From Hyphomicrobiales bacterium (GTDB lineage Bacteria > Pseudomonadota > Alphaproteobacteria > Rhizobiales > Rhizobiaceae): a stretch of 64,000 nucleotides of DNA. The position numbers were made by a program, and so were the translations under genes. Where the stretch lies: NCBI GenBank assembly GCA_900472485.1, contig UCII01000034.1:158402-222401 (forward strand). The letters are read 5' to 3'. Under the pieces are notes generated by a model, which was not told where the DNA came from, did no database searches, and saw only the letters and a program-made list of their open reading frames with translations. Shown one piece after another: positions 35,457 through 44,904 of this stretch. Numbering within the stretch: position 1 is the first letter of the stretch; each line of letters starts with the position of its first letter.

Positions 35457-37031
35457 GTGTCGTCATCCGATGCGCCGGCAACCGGTGCACTATTGTCGGT
35501 TCGCAAACTGACGAAACTGTTCGGCAGTTTTACTGCTTGCAACGAAATCGATCTTGAAATCCAGCCGGGAGAAATTCACGCTCTCCTCGGAGAAAACGGC
35601 GCAGGTAAATCCACGCTCGTCAAGATGCTGTTCGGCGTGCTCGAACCGTCGCATGGGCAGATCGTTTGGCAGGGGCAACCTGTGTCGATCGACGCCCCGG
35701 GCACTGCGCGCAAGCTCGGCATCGGCATGGTGTTTCAGCATTTTTCTTTGTTCGAAGCGCTGACTGTCGCCGAAAATATAGCGCTGTCGCTCGACAGCAA
35801 CATCCCGCTCGCAAAAATTTCCGAGGAAGCCGCAAAACTTTCGCATGCCTATGGGCTGCCACTCGATCCGAATGCGCATGTCGCCGATCTCTCGGTCGGC
35901 GAACGTCAGCGTATCGAGATCGTCCGCGCGCTCCTTCAAAACCCTAGGCTGATCATTCTCGACGAGCCGACTTCCGTTTTGACACCACAGGAAGCCGATC
36001 GTCTCTTCGAGACCCTGTTTAAGTTGAGAGACGAGGGGCGCTCGGTGCTCTACATCAGCCATCGGCTTGAGGAAGTGCAGCGCATCTGTTCGCGCGCCAC
36101 CGTCCTGCGTCACGGCAAGGTCACTGGCGCCTGCGATCCCAGGCAGGAAACGACCGGTTCTCTCGCCCGCATGATGGTCGGAAACGATGTCGCCAGCGTG
36201 CAGCACGAGGGCCTCGGTGCGAAGGGAGATATTCTCCTGGAGATTGCCGGCCTTTCGGCACCGGCACGAACCCCCTTTGCCATGGCACTCAAGGAAGTTT
36301 CCCTGCGCGTGCGCGCCGGCGAGATCCTGGCGATTGCCGGGGTCGCCGGTAACGGCCAGGGCGAATTGTTCGATGTCATTTCTGGCGAATACACGGTCGC
36401 GGCGGATGATCTCGTCCAATTGCGCGGCAAGTCCATCGGTACCAAGGGCATTAATGCGCGCCGACTGATCGGCGCTGGTTTCGTGCCCGAGGAACGCCAC
36501 GGCCATGCTGCGGTATCCGCATTGAAGCTGTCGGATAACCTCGTGCTCGCCAGGCATCAATCGGACCGCAAATCGTTCCTGGGTGGCGGTTTCTTCAATG
36601 TCATCAGGCGTGGCGCGGTCAAGCAGGCGACGAAGCGCATCTGCGAGGCGATGGATGTGCGCAAGAGCGGCGAGGATCCGGCTGCTGGCGCGCTGTCCGG
36701 CGGCAATCTGCAGAAGTTCATCGTCGGCCGTGAGCTGGATCGCCAGCCGAGCGTGCTCGTTGTCAACCAACCAACCTGGGGCGTCGATGCCGGCGCCGCA
36801 AGCCGCATCCGCCAGGCACTGGTCGATCTCGCTCGCGGCGGCTCGGCCGTGCTCGTTATCAGCCAGGATCTGGATGAGATTTTCGAAGTCGCGACCGATA
36901 TTGCCGTCATCTCGGAAGGACGGCTGTCGCCGTCCTATCCCGCCGGTGAACTGACGCGCGAGAAGATCGGACTGCTGATGGGCGGTCTGCATGACTCTAA
37001 GACGCATTCGGAGCCTGTACATGCGCATTGA
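35457..37031 (+). CDS. ABC importer, double ATP-binding protein (BMP/nucleoside type)
   Basis: A 524-residue protein with two fused ATPase domains (about 12-250 and 260-510). The first has Walker A GENGAGKST, signature LSVGERQRIE and Walker B LIILDEP. The second has the degenerate Walker A GVAGNGQGE and signature LSGGNLQK usual in simple-sugar and nucleoside importers. It is the first of four genes with two permeases and a BMP-type binding protein. The start is GTG 35457 after GAGGGG. It energises uptake from the cytosolic face. Confidence 0.92.
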   Translation: MSSSDAPATGALLSVRKLTKLFGSFTACNEIDLEIQPGEIHALLGENGAGKSTLVKMLFGVLEPSHGQIVWQGQPVSIDAPGTARKLGIGMVFQHFSLFEALTVAENIALSLDSNIPLAKISEEAAKLSHAYGLPLDPNAHVADLSVGERQRIEIVRALLQNPRLIILDEPTSVLTPQEADRLFETLFKLRDEGRSVLYISHRLEEVQRICSRATVLRHGKVTGACDPRQETTGSLARMMVGNDVASVQHEGLGAKGDILLEIAGLSAPARTPFAMALKEVSLRVRAGEILAIAGVAGNGQGELFDVISGEYTVAADDLVQLRGKSIGTKGINARRLIGAGFVPEERHGHAAVSALKLSDNLVLARHQSDRKSFLGGGFFNVIRRGAVKQATKRICEAMDVRKSGEDPAAGALSGGNLQKFIVGRELDRQPSVLVVNQPTWGVDAGAASRIRQALVDLARGGSAVLVISQDLDEIFEVATDIAVISEGRLSPSYPAGELTREKIGLLMGGLHDSKTHSEPVHAH

Positions 37032-38106
37032 ACTTGAAAAGCGCCCGCAGGTCTCCAAGCTGTTCGGCTTGCTATCGCCTCTGCTTGCGCTCGCATTGGC
37101 GTTGATCGCCGGCACCATCATGTTCGCCGTCATGGGCAAGGATCCCGTCGAGGCGCTCGACGCCTTTTTTGTCGAGCCTCTGCTGGAAGTCTGGTCGCTG
37201 CACGAACTGGCGATCAAGGCCGGACCGCTGATCCTGGTCGCCGTCGGCCTTTGCCTCTGCTATCGCTCCAACAACTGGAATATCGGCGCCGAAGGGCAGT
37301 TCACTATGGGCGCGATCGCCGGATCATTCATCCCGATCGTCTTCACTGATTGGCATTCGCCCGTGGTCCTGCCTTTGATGCTGATCGCCGGCGCCGTCGG
37401 CGGCGCGCTCTATGCCGCCATTCCGGCGCTCCTGAAGGCGCATTTCAATACCAATGAGATCCTGACGAGCCTGATGCTGGTCTATATCGCGCAGCTTTTC
37501 CTCGATTGGCTGTCGCGCGGGCCATGGCGCGATCCGCAGGGCCATAACTTTCCGCAGAGCATCGACTTTCCGCCAGAAGCAGTTTTGCCGGCGATATGGG
37601 AGGACTCCGGGCGTGCGCATTGGGGCATCGTCTTCGCCGTGGTCGCGGCGATCCTTGCCTGGTTCGTTATGAAATATACGCTGAAAGGCTTTGAGATAAG
37701 TGTGCTCGGACAGTCGGCGCGGGCAGGGCGCTTTGCCGGTTTTTCTTCGCGGAAAATGGTCTGGTTCGCCTTCCTCGTCTCCGGCGCGCTCTCGGGACTG
37801 GCGGGCATATCTGAAGTTTCCGGCTCCATCGGCCATCTGCAGCCGGCAATTTCGCCGGGTTACGGTTTCACCGCCATCATCGTCGCCTTTCTTGCGCGCC
37901 TTAATCCGCTCGGAGCCATTCTCTCCGGTCTGGTCCTGGCGCTGACCTATCTCGGCGGCGAGGCGGCGCAGTTATCACCCGGTATTTCCGCCAAGGCGGC
38001 CAGCGTCTTCCAGGGCTTGCTTTTGTTTTTCGTGCTCTCCTGCGACACGCTGATCTATTACAAAATCCGTGTGGTTTGGTCGCGGGTCCGTGGAGGTGCG
38101 GCATGA
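37021..38106 (+). CDS. ABC importer permease 1 (BMP/nucleoside type)
   Basis: A 361-residue membrane protein with about nine helices of the BPD_transp_2 family. YRSNNWNIGAEGQFTMGA and the LGQSARAGRFAG cytosolic loop are typical of the larger permease in BMP-linked nucleoside systems. I chose ATG 37021, which overlaps the end of the ATPase gene by 11 bases and has GGAG upstream; ATG 36991 is in frame but less well placed. Confidence 0.9.
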   Translation: MRIELEKRPQVSKLFGLLSPLLALALALIAGTIMFAVMGKDPVEALDAFFVEPLLEVWSLHELAIKAGPLILVAVGLCLCYRSNNWNIGAEGQFTMGAIAGSFIPIVFTDWHSPVVLPLMLIAGAVGGALYAAIPALLKAHFNTNEILTSLMLVYIAQLFLDWLSRGPWRDPQGHNFPQSIDFPPEAVLPAIWEDSGRAHWGIVFAVVAAILAWFVMKYTLKGFEISVLGQSARAGRFAGFSSRKMVWFAFLVSGALSGLAGISEVSGSIGHLQPAISPGYGFTAIIVAFLARLNPLGAILSGLVLALTYLGGEAAQLSPGISAKAASVFQGLLLFFVLSCDTLIYYKIRVVWSRVRGGAA

Positions 38107-39023
38107 GTGTGTTTGAAGCCATCCTGCTCACCATCATCACCGCATCGACGCCGCTCGTCATTGCCGGCCTCGGTGAACTGGTGGTGGAACGCTCCGGCGT
38201 CCTCAACCTCGGTGTCGAAGGCATGATGATCATCGGTGCGGTCGCCGCTTTTGTTGGAGCGCAGATGAGCGGATCGCCCTATGTCGGCCTGCTGACCGGC
38301 ATCGTCGGGGGCGCGCTTTTCTCGCTGCTGTTTGGTTTCCTCACGCTGACGCTGGTGACGAACCAGGTCGCGACCGGCCTGGCGCTGACCATCCTTGGGC
38401 TCGGCCTTTCCGGCATGATCGGCGAAGGCTATGTCAGTGTGCCGGGCGTGCAGCTGCAAGAAATCGTATTTCCGTTGCTGTCGGATATACCGTTCCTCGG
38501 CCCGGTGCTGTTCAAGCAGGACCTGACCTTCTATTTGTCGATCGCGCTGCTCATCGGCGTCAACTGGTTCCTTTTCCGCAGCCGTGCCGGCCTGAAGCTG
38601 CGCGCCGTCGGCGATAGCCATGGCTCGGCCCATGCACTCGGCATCGACGTCATCCACACCCGTTATCTCGCGGTCATGTTCGGCGGCGCCTGCGCCGGGC
38701 TTGCAGGTGCTCAGCTGTCGCTGGTCTATACTCCGCAATGGGTCGAGAACATGTCGGCCGGCCGCGGCTGGGTGACGCTGGCATTGGTCGTCTTCGCATC
38801 CTGGCGGCCGATGCGCGTTCTGGCTGGCGGCTATCTCTTTGGCGCCGTGACGATCCTGCAATTCCATGCGCAGGGCTTCGGCGTCGGCATACCCTCGCAA
38901 TTCCTGTCGATGCTGCCCTATGCTTCGACTATTGTGGTTCTCGTCATCATCTCTCAAAATCGCCGCGCGACCTTGATCAACACGCCAGCGTCGCTCGGCA
39001 AAGCCTTCGTTCCGGAGCGCTGA
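38103..39023 (+). CDS. ABC importer permease 2 (BMP/nucleoside type)
   Basis: A 306-residue BPD_transp_2 permease, the shorter partner in this class. ERSGVLNLGVEGMMIIGA is the family motif and RAVGDSHGSAHALGIDV is the coupling-loop region. The ATG overlaps the stop of permease 1 as ATGA, so expression is coupled. About nine helices are predicted. Confidence 0.91.
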   Translation: MSVFEAILLTIITASTPLVIAGLGELVVERSGVLNLGVEGMMIIGAVAAFVGAQMSGSPYVGLLTGIVGGALFSLLFGFLTLTLVTNQVATGLALTILGLGLSGMIGEGYVSVPGVQLQEIVFPLLSDIPFLGPVLFKQDLTFYLSIALLIGVNWFLFRSRAGLKLRAVGDSHGSAHALGIDVIHTRYLAVMFGGACAGLAGAQLSLVYTPQWVENMSAGRGWVTLALVVFASWRPMRVLAGGYLFGAVTILQFHAQGFGVGIPSQFLSMLPYASTIVVLVIISQNRRATLINTPASLGKAFVPER

Positions 39024-39076
39024 TTGCAACAGCCGGACCGATTTCTGCAAAACATGTCAAACCAGTAGGGGTAACC

Positions 39077-40153
39077 ATGAAAAAACTAGCACTCGCCCTC
39101 ACAACCACAGCCGCTGCCATCGTTGGTTTCGCTGCCGCCGCTGAAGCGGCACCGACCAAGGTCTGCTTCGTCTATGTCGGTTCGCACACGGACGGCGGCT
39201 ATTCGCAGGCGCATGATCTCGGCCGTCAGCAGATCCAGAAGGAATTCGGCAACAAGATCGAGACGCCTTATCTCGAAAACGTGCCGGAAGGCCCGGATGC
39301 CGAGCGTGCCATCGAGCGTCTCGCCCGCTCCGGCTGCTCGCTGATCTTCTCGACTTCGTTCGGCTTCATGGACGCGACCGTCAAGGTTGCCGCCAAGTTC
39401 CCGAAGGTGAAGTTCGAGCACGCGACCGGCTTCAAGAGCGGCCCGAATCTCGCAACCTACAACTCGCGCTTCTATGAAGGCCGTTACATCCTCGGCCAGA
39501 TCGCCGCCAAGACGTCGAAGAATCATGGTGCCGCCTACATCGCGTCCTTCCCGATTCCGGAAGTCGTGATGGGCATCAACTCCTTCGAGCAGGGCGCCCG
39601 CTCCATCGATCCGAGCTTCAAGCTGAAGGTCGTATGGGTCAACACCTGGTTCGACCCGGGCAAGGAAGCCGATGCTGCCAAGGCCATGGTCGACCAGGGC
39701 GTCGATATCCTGACGCAGCACACCGATACGACGGCGCCGATGCAGGTGGCGGAAGAGCGCGGCATTCACGCGTTCGGGCAGGCTTCCGACATGATCAAGG
39801 CTGGCCCGAAGGCGCAGCTGACGGCGATCGTCGATACCTGGGGCAACTACTACTCCAAGCGCGTTCATGCGCTGCTCGATGGCACGTGGAAGTCCGAACA
39901 GAGCTGGGACGGTCTGAAGGACGGCATCCTGAAGATGGCGGACTATACGAACATGCCTGACGACGTGAAGAAGATGGCTCAGGAAACCGAAGCCAAGATC
40001 AAGTCCGGCGAGCTGGCTCCCTTCACCGGTCCGATCAACAAGCAGGACGGCACCCCCTGGCTCAAGGCCGGCGAAAAGGCTGATGACGGCACGCTGCTCG
40101 GCATGAACTTCTACATCGAAGGCGTGGACGACAAGCTGCCGGCTTCGAAGTAA
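39077..40153 (+). CDS. BMP-family ABC substrate-binding protein
   Basis: A 358-residue periplasmic protein. The signal peptide ends at about AEA (residue 24). KVCFVYVGSHTDGGYSQAHD is the start of the Bmp/Med (PnrA) fold, which binds purine nucleosides or related bases in characterised members; GINSFEQGARSID and DTWGNYYSKRV follow. The substrate here is inferred to be a nucleoside or nucleobase. It is the last gene of the importer operon and is followed by a strong terminator. Confidence 0.91.
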   Translation: MKKLALALTTTAAAIVGFAAAAEAAPTKVCFVYVGSHTDGGYSQAHDLGRQQIQKEFGNKIETPYLENVPEGPDAERAIERLARSGCSLIFSTSFGFMDATVKVAAKFPKVKFEHATGFKSGPNLATYNSRFYEGRYILGQIAAKTSKNHGAAYIASFPIPEVVMGINSFEQGARSIDPSFKLKVVWVNTWFDPGKEADAAKAMVDQGVDILTQHTDTTAPMQVAEERGIHAFGQASDMIKAGPKAQLTAIVDTWGNYYSKRVHALLDGTWKSEQSWDGLKDGILKMADYTNMPDDVKKMAQETEAKIKSGELAPFTGPINKQDGTPWLKAGEKADDGTLLGMNFYIEGVDDKLPASK

Positions 40154-40176
40154 TTCCGACCACATAGGTAAAGTTG

Positions 40177-40204
40177 AAAAAGGGCGTCTCGATCGCCCTT
40201 TTTT
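40177..40204 (+). terminator. Intrinsic terminator of the BMP importer operon
   Basis: AAAAAGGGCG (40177-40186) pairs with CGCCCTTTTT (40194-40203) around a 7-base loop, and the T run is part of the right arm. It lies 23 bases after the stop. Confidence 0.93.
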
Positions 40205-40237
40205 GTTGCACTGCATCATCGAATGTCGATTTACAAA

Positions 40238-40246
40238 AGTATTACT
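40238..40246. promoter_or_regulatory. Candidate GntR operator upstream of the sugar importer
   Basis: AGTATTACT is a perfect palindrome with the GT-N3-AC core common to FadR/GntR operators. It is 50 bases before the binding-protein start at 40297 and would suit the GntR regulator encoded at the end of this operon. The core is short, so a chance match is possible. Confidence 0.35.
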
Positions 40247-40296
40247 ATATGATTTTTTGACGGCGGGCCTGAGGAGATGGCCTTTGGGAGATAATC

Positions 40297-41259
40297 ATGA
40301 AATTTAAGACCGCACTCGTTAGTGCTACGATTCTCGCTGCCTGCATGTTCACATCGGCATCGGCTAAAGACCTGGTCGTCGGATTCTCGCAAATCGGTTC
40401 GGAGTCTGGTTGGCGTGCGGCCGAAACGACGCTGACGAAGCAGGAAGCCAAGAAGCGCGGCATCGATCTGAAGTTCGCCGATGCGCAGCAGAAGCAGGAA
40501 AACCAGATCAAGGCAATCCGGTCGTTCATCGCGCAGGGCGTCGATGCGATCCTGCTGGCCCCGGTCGTCGAGACCGGCTGGGATGCTGTCCTGAAGGAAG
40601 CCAAGGAAGCGAAGATCCCGGTCATTCTGCTTGATCGCACGGTCGCCGCGCCGAAGGACCTTTATCTGACGGCTGTCACGTCCGACTTGGTTCATGAAGG
40701 CAAGGTTGCCGGCGACTGGCTTGTGAAGACAGTCGGCGACAAGAAGTGCAACATCGTCGAGCTGCAGGGGACGACCGGCTCCTCGCCGGCCATCGCCCGC
40801 AAGAAGGGCTTCGAGGAAGCCATCAAGGGTCACGACAACCTGAAGATCGTTCGCAGCCAGACCGGCGATTTCACCCGCGCCAAGGGCAAGGAAGTCATGG
40901 AAAGCTTCCTGAAGGCTGAAAACGGCGGCAAGGATATCTGCGCGCTCTACGCCCATAACGACGATATGGCCGTCGGCGCCATTCAGGCGATCAAGGAAGC
41001 TGGCCTGAAGCCGGGCAAGGACATCCTGACCGTGTCGATCGATTCGGTTCCGGATCTCTTCAAGGCAATGGCTGCGGGTGAGGCGAACGCAACCGTTGAG
41101 CTGACGCCGAACATGGCTGGTCCGGCCTTCGATGCGCTCGATGCCTACCTGAAGACCAAGAAAGAGCCGCCGAAGTGGATTCAGACGGAATCCAAGCTCT
41201 ATACCCAGGCCGATGATCCGCAGAAGGTCTACGAGCAGAAGAAGGACCTCGGCTACTAA
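40297..41259 (+). CDS. ytfQ: Sugar ABC substrate-binding protein (YtfQ-like)
   Basis: A 320-residue periplasmic protein with a signal peptide ending at about SASA (residue 23) and the Peripla_BP_4 fold. VGFSQIGSESGWRAAET, LAPVVETGWD, ALYAHNDDMAVGAI and VSIDSVPDLF match the galactofuranose-binding YtfQ type of Escherichia coli. A furanose or similar sugar is therefore the likely ligand; this rests on motif likeness. A stable hairpin separates it from the ATPase gene. Confidence 0.87.
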   Translation: MKFKTALVSATILAACMFTSASAKDLVVGFSQIGSESGWRAAETTLTKQEAKKRGIDLKFADAQQKQENQIKAIRSFIAQGVDAILLAPVVETGWDAVLKEAKEAKIPVILLDRTVAAPKDLYLTAVTSDLVHEGKVAGDWLVKTVGDKKCNIVELQGTTGSSPAIARKKGFEEAIKGHDNLKIVRSQTGDFTRAKGKEVMESFLKAENGGKDICALYAHNDDMAVGAIQAIKEAGLKPGKDILTVSIDSVPDLFKAMAAGEANATVELTPNMAGPAFDALDAYLKTKKEPPKWIQTESKLYTQADDPQKVYEQKKDLGY

Positions 41260-41270
41260 GACGAAAGCTC

Positions 41271-41305
41271 ATCGCACCGGATCGGCAATGCCGCGCCGGT
41301 GCGAT
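41271..41305 (+). promoter_or_regulatory. Intercistronic hairpin between binding-protein and ATPase genes
   Basis: ATCGCACCGG (41271-41280) and CCGGTGCGAT (41296-41305) form a perfect 10-bp stem, and inside it CGGC-AAT-GCCG (41283-41293) forms a second stem. No T run follows, so it is more likely to protect the upstream message and let the binding protein be made in excess than to end transcription fully. Confidence 0.6.
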
Positions 41306-41390
41306 ATCTTGTGCAAGATGCCGGCGCACCCACGGAATGCGCCGGCTATCGCTTTCGCAATTTGATTCATTCCAAGGAAATTCGCGCTTC

Positions 41391-42914
41391 ATGGCTCACG
41401 ACGTAGAGCGACTTCTGACGGCGACAGGTTTTTGTAAATATTTCCCCGGTTCGACCGCTCTCGATCATGTCGACTTCACATTGATGCGCGGCGAGGTTCA
41501 TGCGCTTCTCGGCGAGAACGGTGCTGGAAAGTCGACCCTGATCAAATGCATGACCGGCGCCTACCGGCGCGATGCAGGCACGCTCGTTCTCGATGGGGCC
41601 GAGATTGATCCGCATGACACGCTTGCTGCTCAAAAGCTTGGTATTGGAACCGTCTACCAGGAAGTGAACCTGCTGCCCAATCTAAGCGTTGCGGAAAACT
41701 TGTTTCTGGGCCGCCAGCCGCGGCGGTTCGGGATGGTCAGCAGCCGCGTCATGAATAAGATGGCCAGAGATCTGCTGTCACAATATGGCCTGGATATCGA
41801 TGTCAGCCGCCAGCTCGATCGCTTTTCGGTCGCCATTCAGCAGGTGATCGCCATCGCCCGCGCGGTCGATCTTTCCGGCAAGGTCCTCATTCTCGATGAG
41901 CCCACTGCGAGCCTGGATACGCATGAAGTCGAGATGCTGTTCGGCATCGTCAGGCGATTGAAACAGCGCGGGCTGGGAATTGTCTTCATCACGCATTTCC
42001 TGGAGCAGGTTTACGAAATCTGCGATCGCATTACCGTTCTCCGCAACGGCCGGCTGGTCGGCACGCGCGATGCGAACGGTCTTCCGCGGCAGACCCTGAT
42101 CGCCATGATGCTCGGCCGCGAACTCGCCGAGACGGAAAATACGATAAAGCAGAGCGAGACGGAAAGCGGCCCGGTCAGATATCACTTCACGAATTTCGGC
42201 AAGCGCGGCAAGATCAAGCCTTTCGACATGGAGGTGCGCGTCGGCGAAGTTGTGGGCATTGCGGGCCTGCTTGGCTCAGGGCGGACGGAGACCGCCGAAG
42301 TGCTCTTCGGCGTCGAGCGCGCCGACAGTGGCGAGGCGAAGATCGAAGGTAAGCCCATTACGCTTTCCAGTCCGCGTGCCGCGATCAAGAGCGGCTTCGG
42401 CTTTTGCCCGGAAGACCGCAAGACCGATGGGATCATCGGTGATCTCTCCATTCGCGAAAATATCGTCATGGCGCTGCAGGCAAGACGCGGCTGGGCAAGG
42501 CCCTTGCCGCGCAGCGAGCAGAACGCCATCGCCGATCGCTACATCAAGGCGCTGGATATCCGCACGACCGATCGGGAAAAGCCTATCAGGCTCCTTTCAG
42601 GCGGTAACCAGCAGAAGGCGATCCTTGCGCGATGGCTGGCGACCAATCCGAGCTTCCTCATCCTGGATGAGCCGACGCGCGGTATCGATGTCGGTGCCCA
42701 TGCGGAAATCATCCGCTTGATCGAGGATCTTTGCCGGCAGGGAATGTCCCTGGTAGTTATTTCATCCGAACTCGAGGAGCTTGTCGCCTATAGTTCGCGC
42801 GTCATCGTCCTGCGTGACCGCGAACATATTGCCGAGTTGGCCGGAACTGAGATCACGGCCGGAAATATCGTTGAGGCCATCGCCACGACTCAAAAGACGC
42901 GGGAGGACGCATGA
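41391..42914 (+). CDS. ytfR: Sugar ABC double ATP-binding protein (YtfR-like)
   Basis: A 507-residue protein with two ATPase domains. The first has Walker A GENGAGKST and Walker B VLILDEPTASLD; its signature region reads FSVAIQQ instead of LSGGQ. The second has GLLGSGRTE in the Walker A position, signature LSGGNQQKAILARWL and ILDEPTRGIDVG. This is typical of carbohydrate (CUT2) importers. The start ATG 41391 has AAGGAA upstream; the frame is open further upstream. The stop overlaps the next start as ATGA. Confidence 0.9.
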   Translation: MAHDVERLLTATGFCKYFPGSTALDHVDFTLMRGEVHALLGENGAGKSTLIKCMTGAYRRDAGTLVLDGAEIDPHDTLAAQKLGIGTVYQEVNLLPNLSVAENLFLGRQPRRFGMVSSRVMNKMARDLLSQYGLDIDVSRQLDRFSVAIQQVIAIARAVDLSGKVLILDEPTASLDTHEVEMLFGIVRRLKQRGLGIVFITHFLEQVYEICDRITVLRNGRLVGTRDANGLPRQTLIAMMLGRELAETENTIKQSETESGPVRYHFTNFGKRGKIKPFDMEVRVGEVVGIAGLLGSGRTETAEVLFGVERADSGEAKIEGKPITLSSPRAAIKSGFGFCPEDRKTDGIIGDLSIRENIVMALQARRGWARPLPRSEQNAIADRYIKALDIRTTDREKPIRLLSGGNQQKAILARWLATNPSFLILDEPTRGIDVGAHAEIIRLIEDLCRQGMSLVVISSELEELVAYSSRVIVLRDREHIAELAGTEITAGNIVEAIATTQKTREDA

Positions 42915-43939
42915 GCTCGCCAATCAAAACCTCCTTGCTTCGGCTGACGCCTCAGCTCATTGCGCTCGCGGTTATTCTTCTGTTGAATTTCATTATGTTC
43001 CCACATTTCTTTCATCTGGAAGTTCAAAATGGAAGGCTGTACGGGAGCTTGATAGACGTCCTCAACCGTGGTGCGCCGGTAGCGTTGCTGGCCATCGGCA
43101 TGACGTTGGTCATCGCCACGAAGGGGATCGATCTATCCGTCGGCGCGGTCATCGCGATCTGTGGTGCTGTCGCGGCGTCCTCGATCGTTGCCGGCTATTC
43201 GCTTTCCTATACGCTGCTGTTGACGATCGGCGTCGGGCTGGCATGTGGGCTCTGGAACGGATTCCTCGTCGCCGTACTCGATATCCAGCCCATCATCGCG
43301 ACGCTGGTGCTGATGGTGGCGGGCCGCGGCATTGCGCAATTGATCACCGAGGGCGCGATTCTCACCTTCAACAATGACGGACTGATCTTCCTTGGCAGCG
43401 GCTCGTTCGCCGCCCTGCCGATGCCGGTGGCGATCTGGCTTGTCGCTGCGCTTCTGGTGATCGCTTTGGTGCGGCGCACGGCCCTCGGAATGTTGGTCGA
43501 AGCCATCGGCATCAATCGCCGGGCAAGCACCTTGTCCGGTATTCGGACCCCGGTCCTGCTCATCGCGGTTTATGCGTTAAGCGGTCTCTGTGCCTCCGTT
43601 GCCGGCATCATCGTTACGGCCGACATCAAGGGTGCGGACGCCAACAATGCCGGTCTGTGGCTTGAGCTGGATGCGATTCTTGCGGTCGTGGTCGGCGGCA
43701 ATTCGTTGCTTGGCGGCCGTTTCAGCATCGTCGGTTCGCTGATCGGCGCAATGATCATTCAGTCGGTCAATACGGGCATCCTGCTCTCCGGCTTTCCGCC
43801 GGAGTTCAATCTGGTGATCAAGGCGATCATCGTCATCGTCATTCTGGTCATCCAGTCGCCGGCAATGCAATCCGCCACGTCATTCTTCTGGCGTCGCCGA
43901 GACGAGGGGCAGATGGTGCAAAAGGAGCAGGCAAAGTGA
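42911..43939 (+). CDS. ytfT: Sugar ABC permease 1 (YtfT-like)
   Basis: A 342-residue CUT2-type permease with about ten helices. AIGMTLVIATKGIDLSVGAVIAI is the conserved family block near residue 60-85, and IGINRRASTLSGIRT is the coupling loop. Both ends overlap neighbouring genes (ATGA at the start, GTGA at the end), so it is co-translated with the ATPase and second permease. Confidence 0.9.
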   Translation: MSSPIKTSLLRLTPQLIALAVILLLNFIMFPHFFHLEVQNGRLYGSLIDVLNRGAPVALLAIGMTLVIATKGIDLSVGAVIAICGAVAASSIVAGYSLSYTLLLTIGVGLACGLWNGFLVAVLDIQPIIATLVLMVAGRGIAQLITEGAILTFNNDGLIFLGSGSFAALPMPVAIWLVAALLVIALVRRTALGMLVEAIGINRRASTLSGIRTPVLLIAVYALSGLCASVAGIIVTADIKGADANNAGLWLELDAILAVVVGGNSLLGGRFSIVGSLIGAMIIQSVNTGILLSGFPPEFNLVIKAIIVIVILVIQSPAMQSATSFFWRRRDEGQMVQKEQAK

Positions 43940-44904
43940 ATTCGAAATATCTTCCGCTGCTTGCGACGATCCTTATCTTCATCCTGGCCTATGTCGCCTG
44001 CGTGACGCAATATCCAAATATGCTATCGACACGGGTGGTAGGCAACCTATTGACTGATAACGCGTTTTTGGGAATTGCCGCCGTAGGCATGACCTTCGTC
44101 ATCATCTCGGGCGGCATCGACCTGTCCATCGGCTCGATCATTGCCTTTACCGGTGTTTTTCTGGCCGTCATTCTGCGCGATACGGCGATCCATCCGTTGA
44201 TCGCATTCATTCTTGCTCTTATCATCACTACGATTTTTGGCGCCGGCATGGGTGCCATCATTCACTATCTCAGCATGCCGCCTTTCATCGTGACGCTGGC
44301 CGGCATGTTCCTGGCGCGGGGCATCGCCTTCGTGCTGTCGATCGACAGCATTCCGATCGAGCATGATTTCTATTCTCAGCTCAACGATCTCTATTGGCTG
44401 ATGCCCGGCGGCGGCCGGCTGACTTTGATCGGCGGTCTCATGCTGCTAGTCTTTGCCGGCGGCGTCGTGCTGGCGCATCGCACCCGTTTCGGTGCCAATG
44501 TCTACGCGCTGGGTGGAGGGGTGCAGACCGCGGAGCTGATGGGCGTGGCAGTTGGACGAACGACGATCCAGATCTACGCCCTGTCCGGCTTTCTTGCCGG
44601 TCTATCCGGAATCGTTTTTTCGATTTATACCTCAGCGGGATATTCGCTTGCCACGGTCGGCGTCGAACTCGATGCGATCGCCGCCGTGGTCATAGGCGGA
44701 ACACTGCTGACGGGAGGAGCGGGGTTCGTCGGAGGAACACTCATCGGAATTCTCATACAGGGCTTGATTCAGACCTACATCACCTTCGATGGAACGCTTT
44801 CCAGCTGGTGGACGAAGATATTGATCGGCTTGTTGCTGTTTGCCTTTATTCTGATGCAGAAGGGACTTCTGCTGCTTTCCCGCTTGAATCGACGATATGT
44901 CTGA
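43936..44904 (+). CDS. yjfF: Sugar ABC permease 2 (YjfF-like)
   Basis: A 322-residue CUT2-type permease, the second of a heterodimeric pair as in YtfT/YjfF. GMTFVIISGGIDLSIGSIIAFTG is the family block, and GGVQTAELMGVAVGRT the coupling loop. The start is GTG 43936, overlapping the stop of the previous gene. Its last bases overlap the start of the GntR gene by 8. Confidence 0.9.
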   Translation: MNSKYLPLLATILIFILAYVACVTQYPNMLSTRVVGNLLTDNAFLGIAAVGMTFVIISGGIDLSIGSIIAFTGVFLAVILRDTAIHPLIAFILALIITTIFGAGMGAIIHYLSMPPFIVTLAGMFLARGIAFVLSIDSIPIEHDFYSQLNDLYWLMPGGGRLTLIGGLMLLVFAGGVVLAHRTRFGANVYALGGGVQTAELMGVAVGRTTIQIYALSGFLAGLSGIVFSIYTSAGYSLATVGVELDAIAAVVIGGTLLTGGAGFVGGTLIGILIQGLIQTYITFDGTLSSWWTKILIGLLLFAFILMQKGLLLLSRLNRRYV

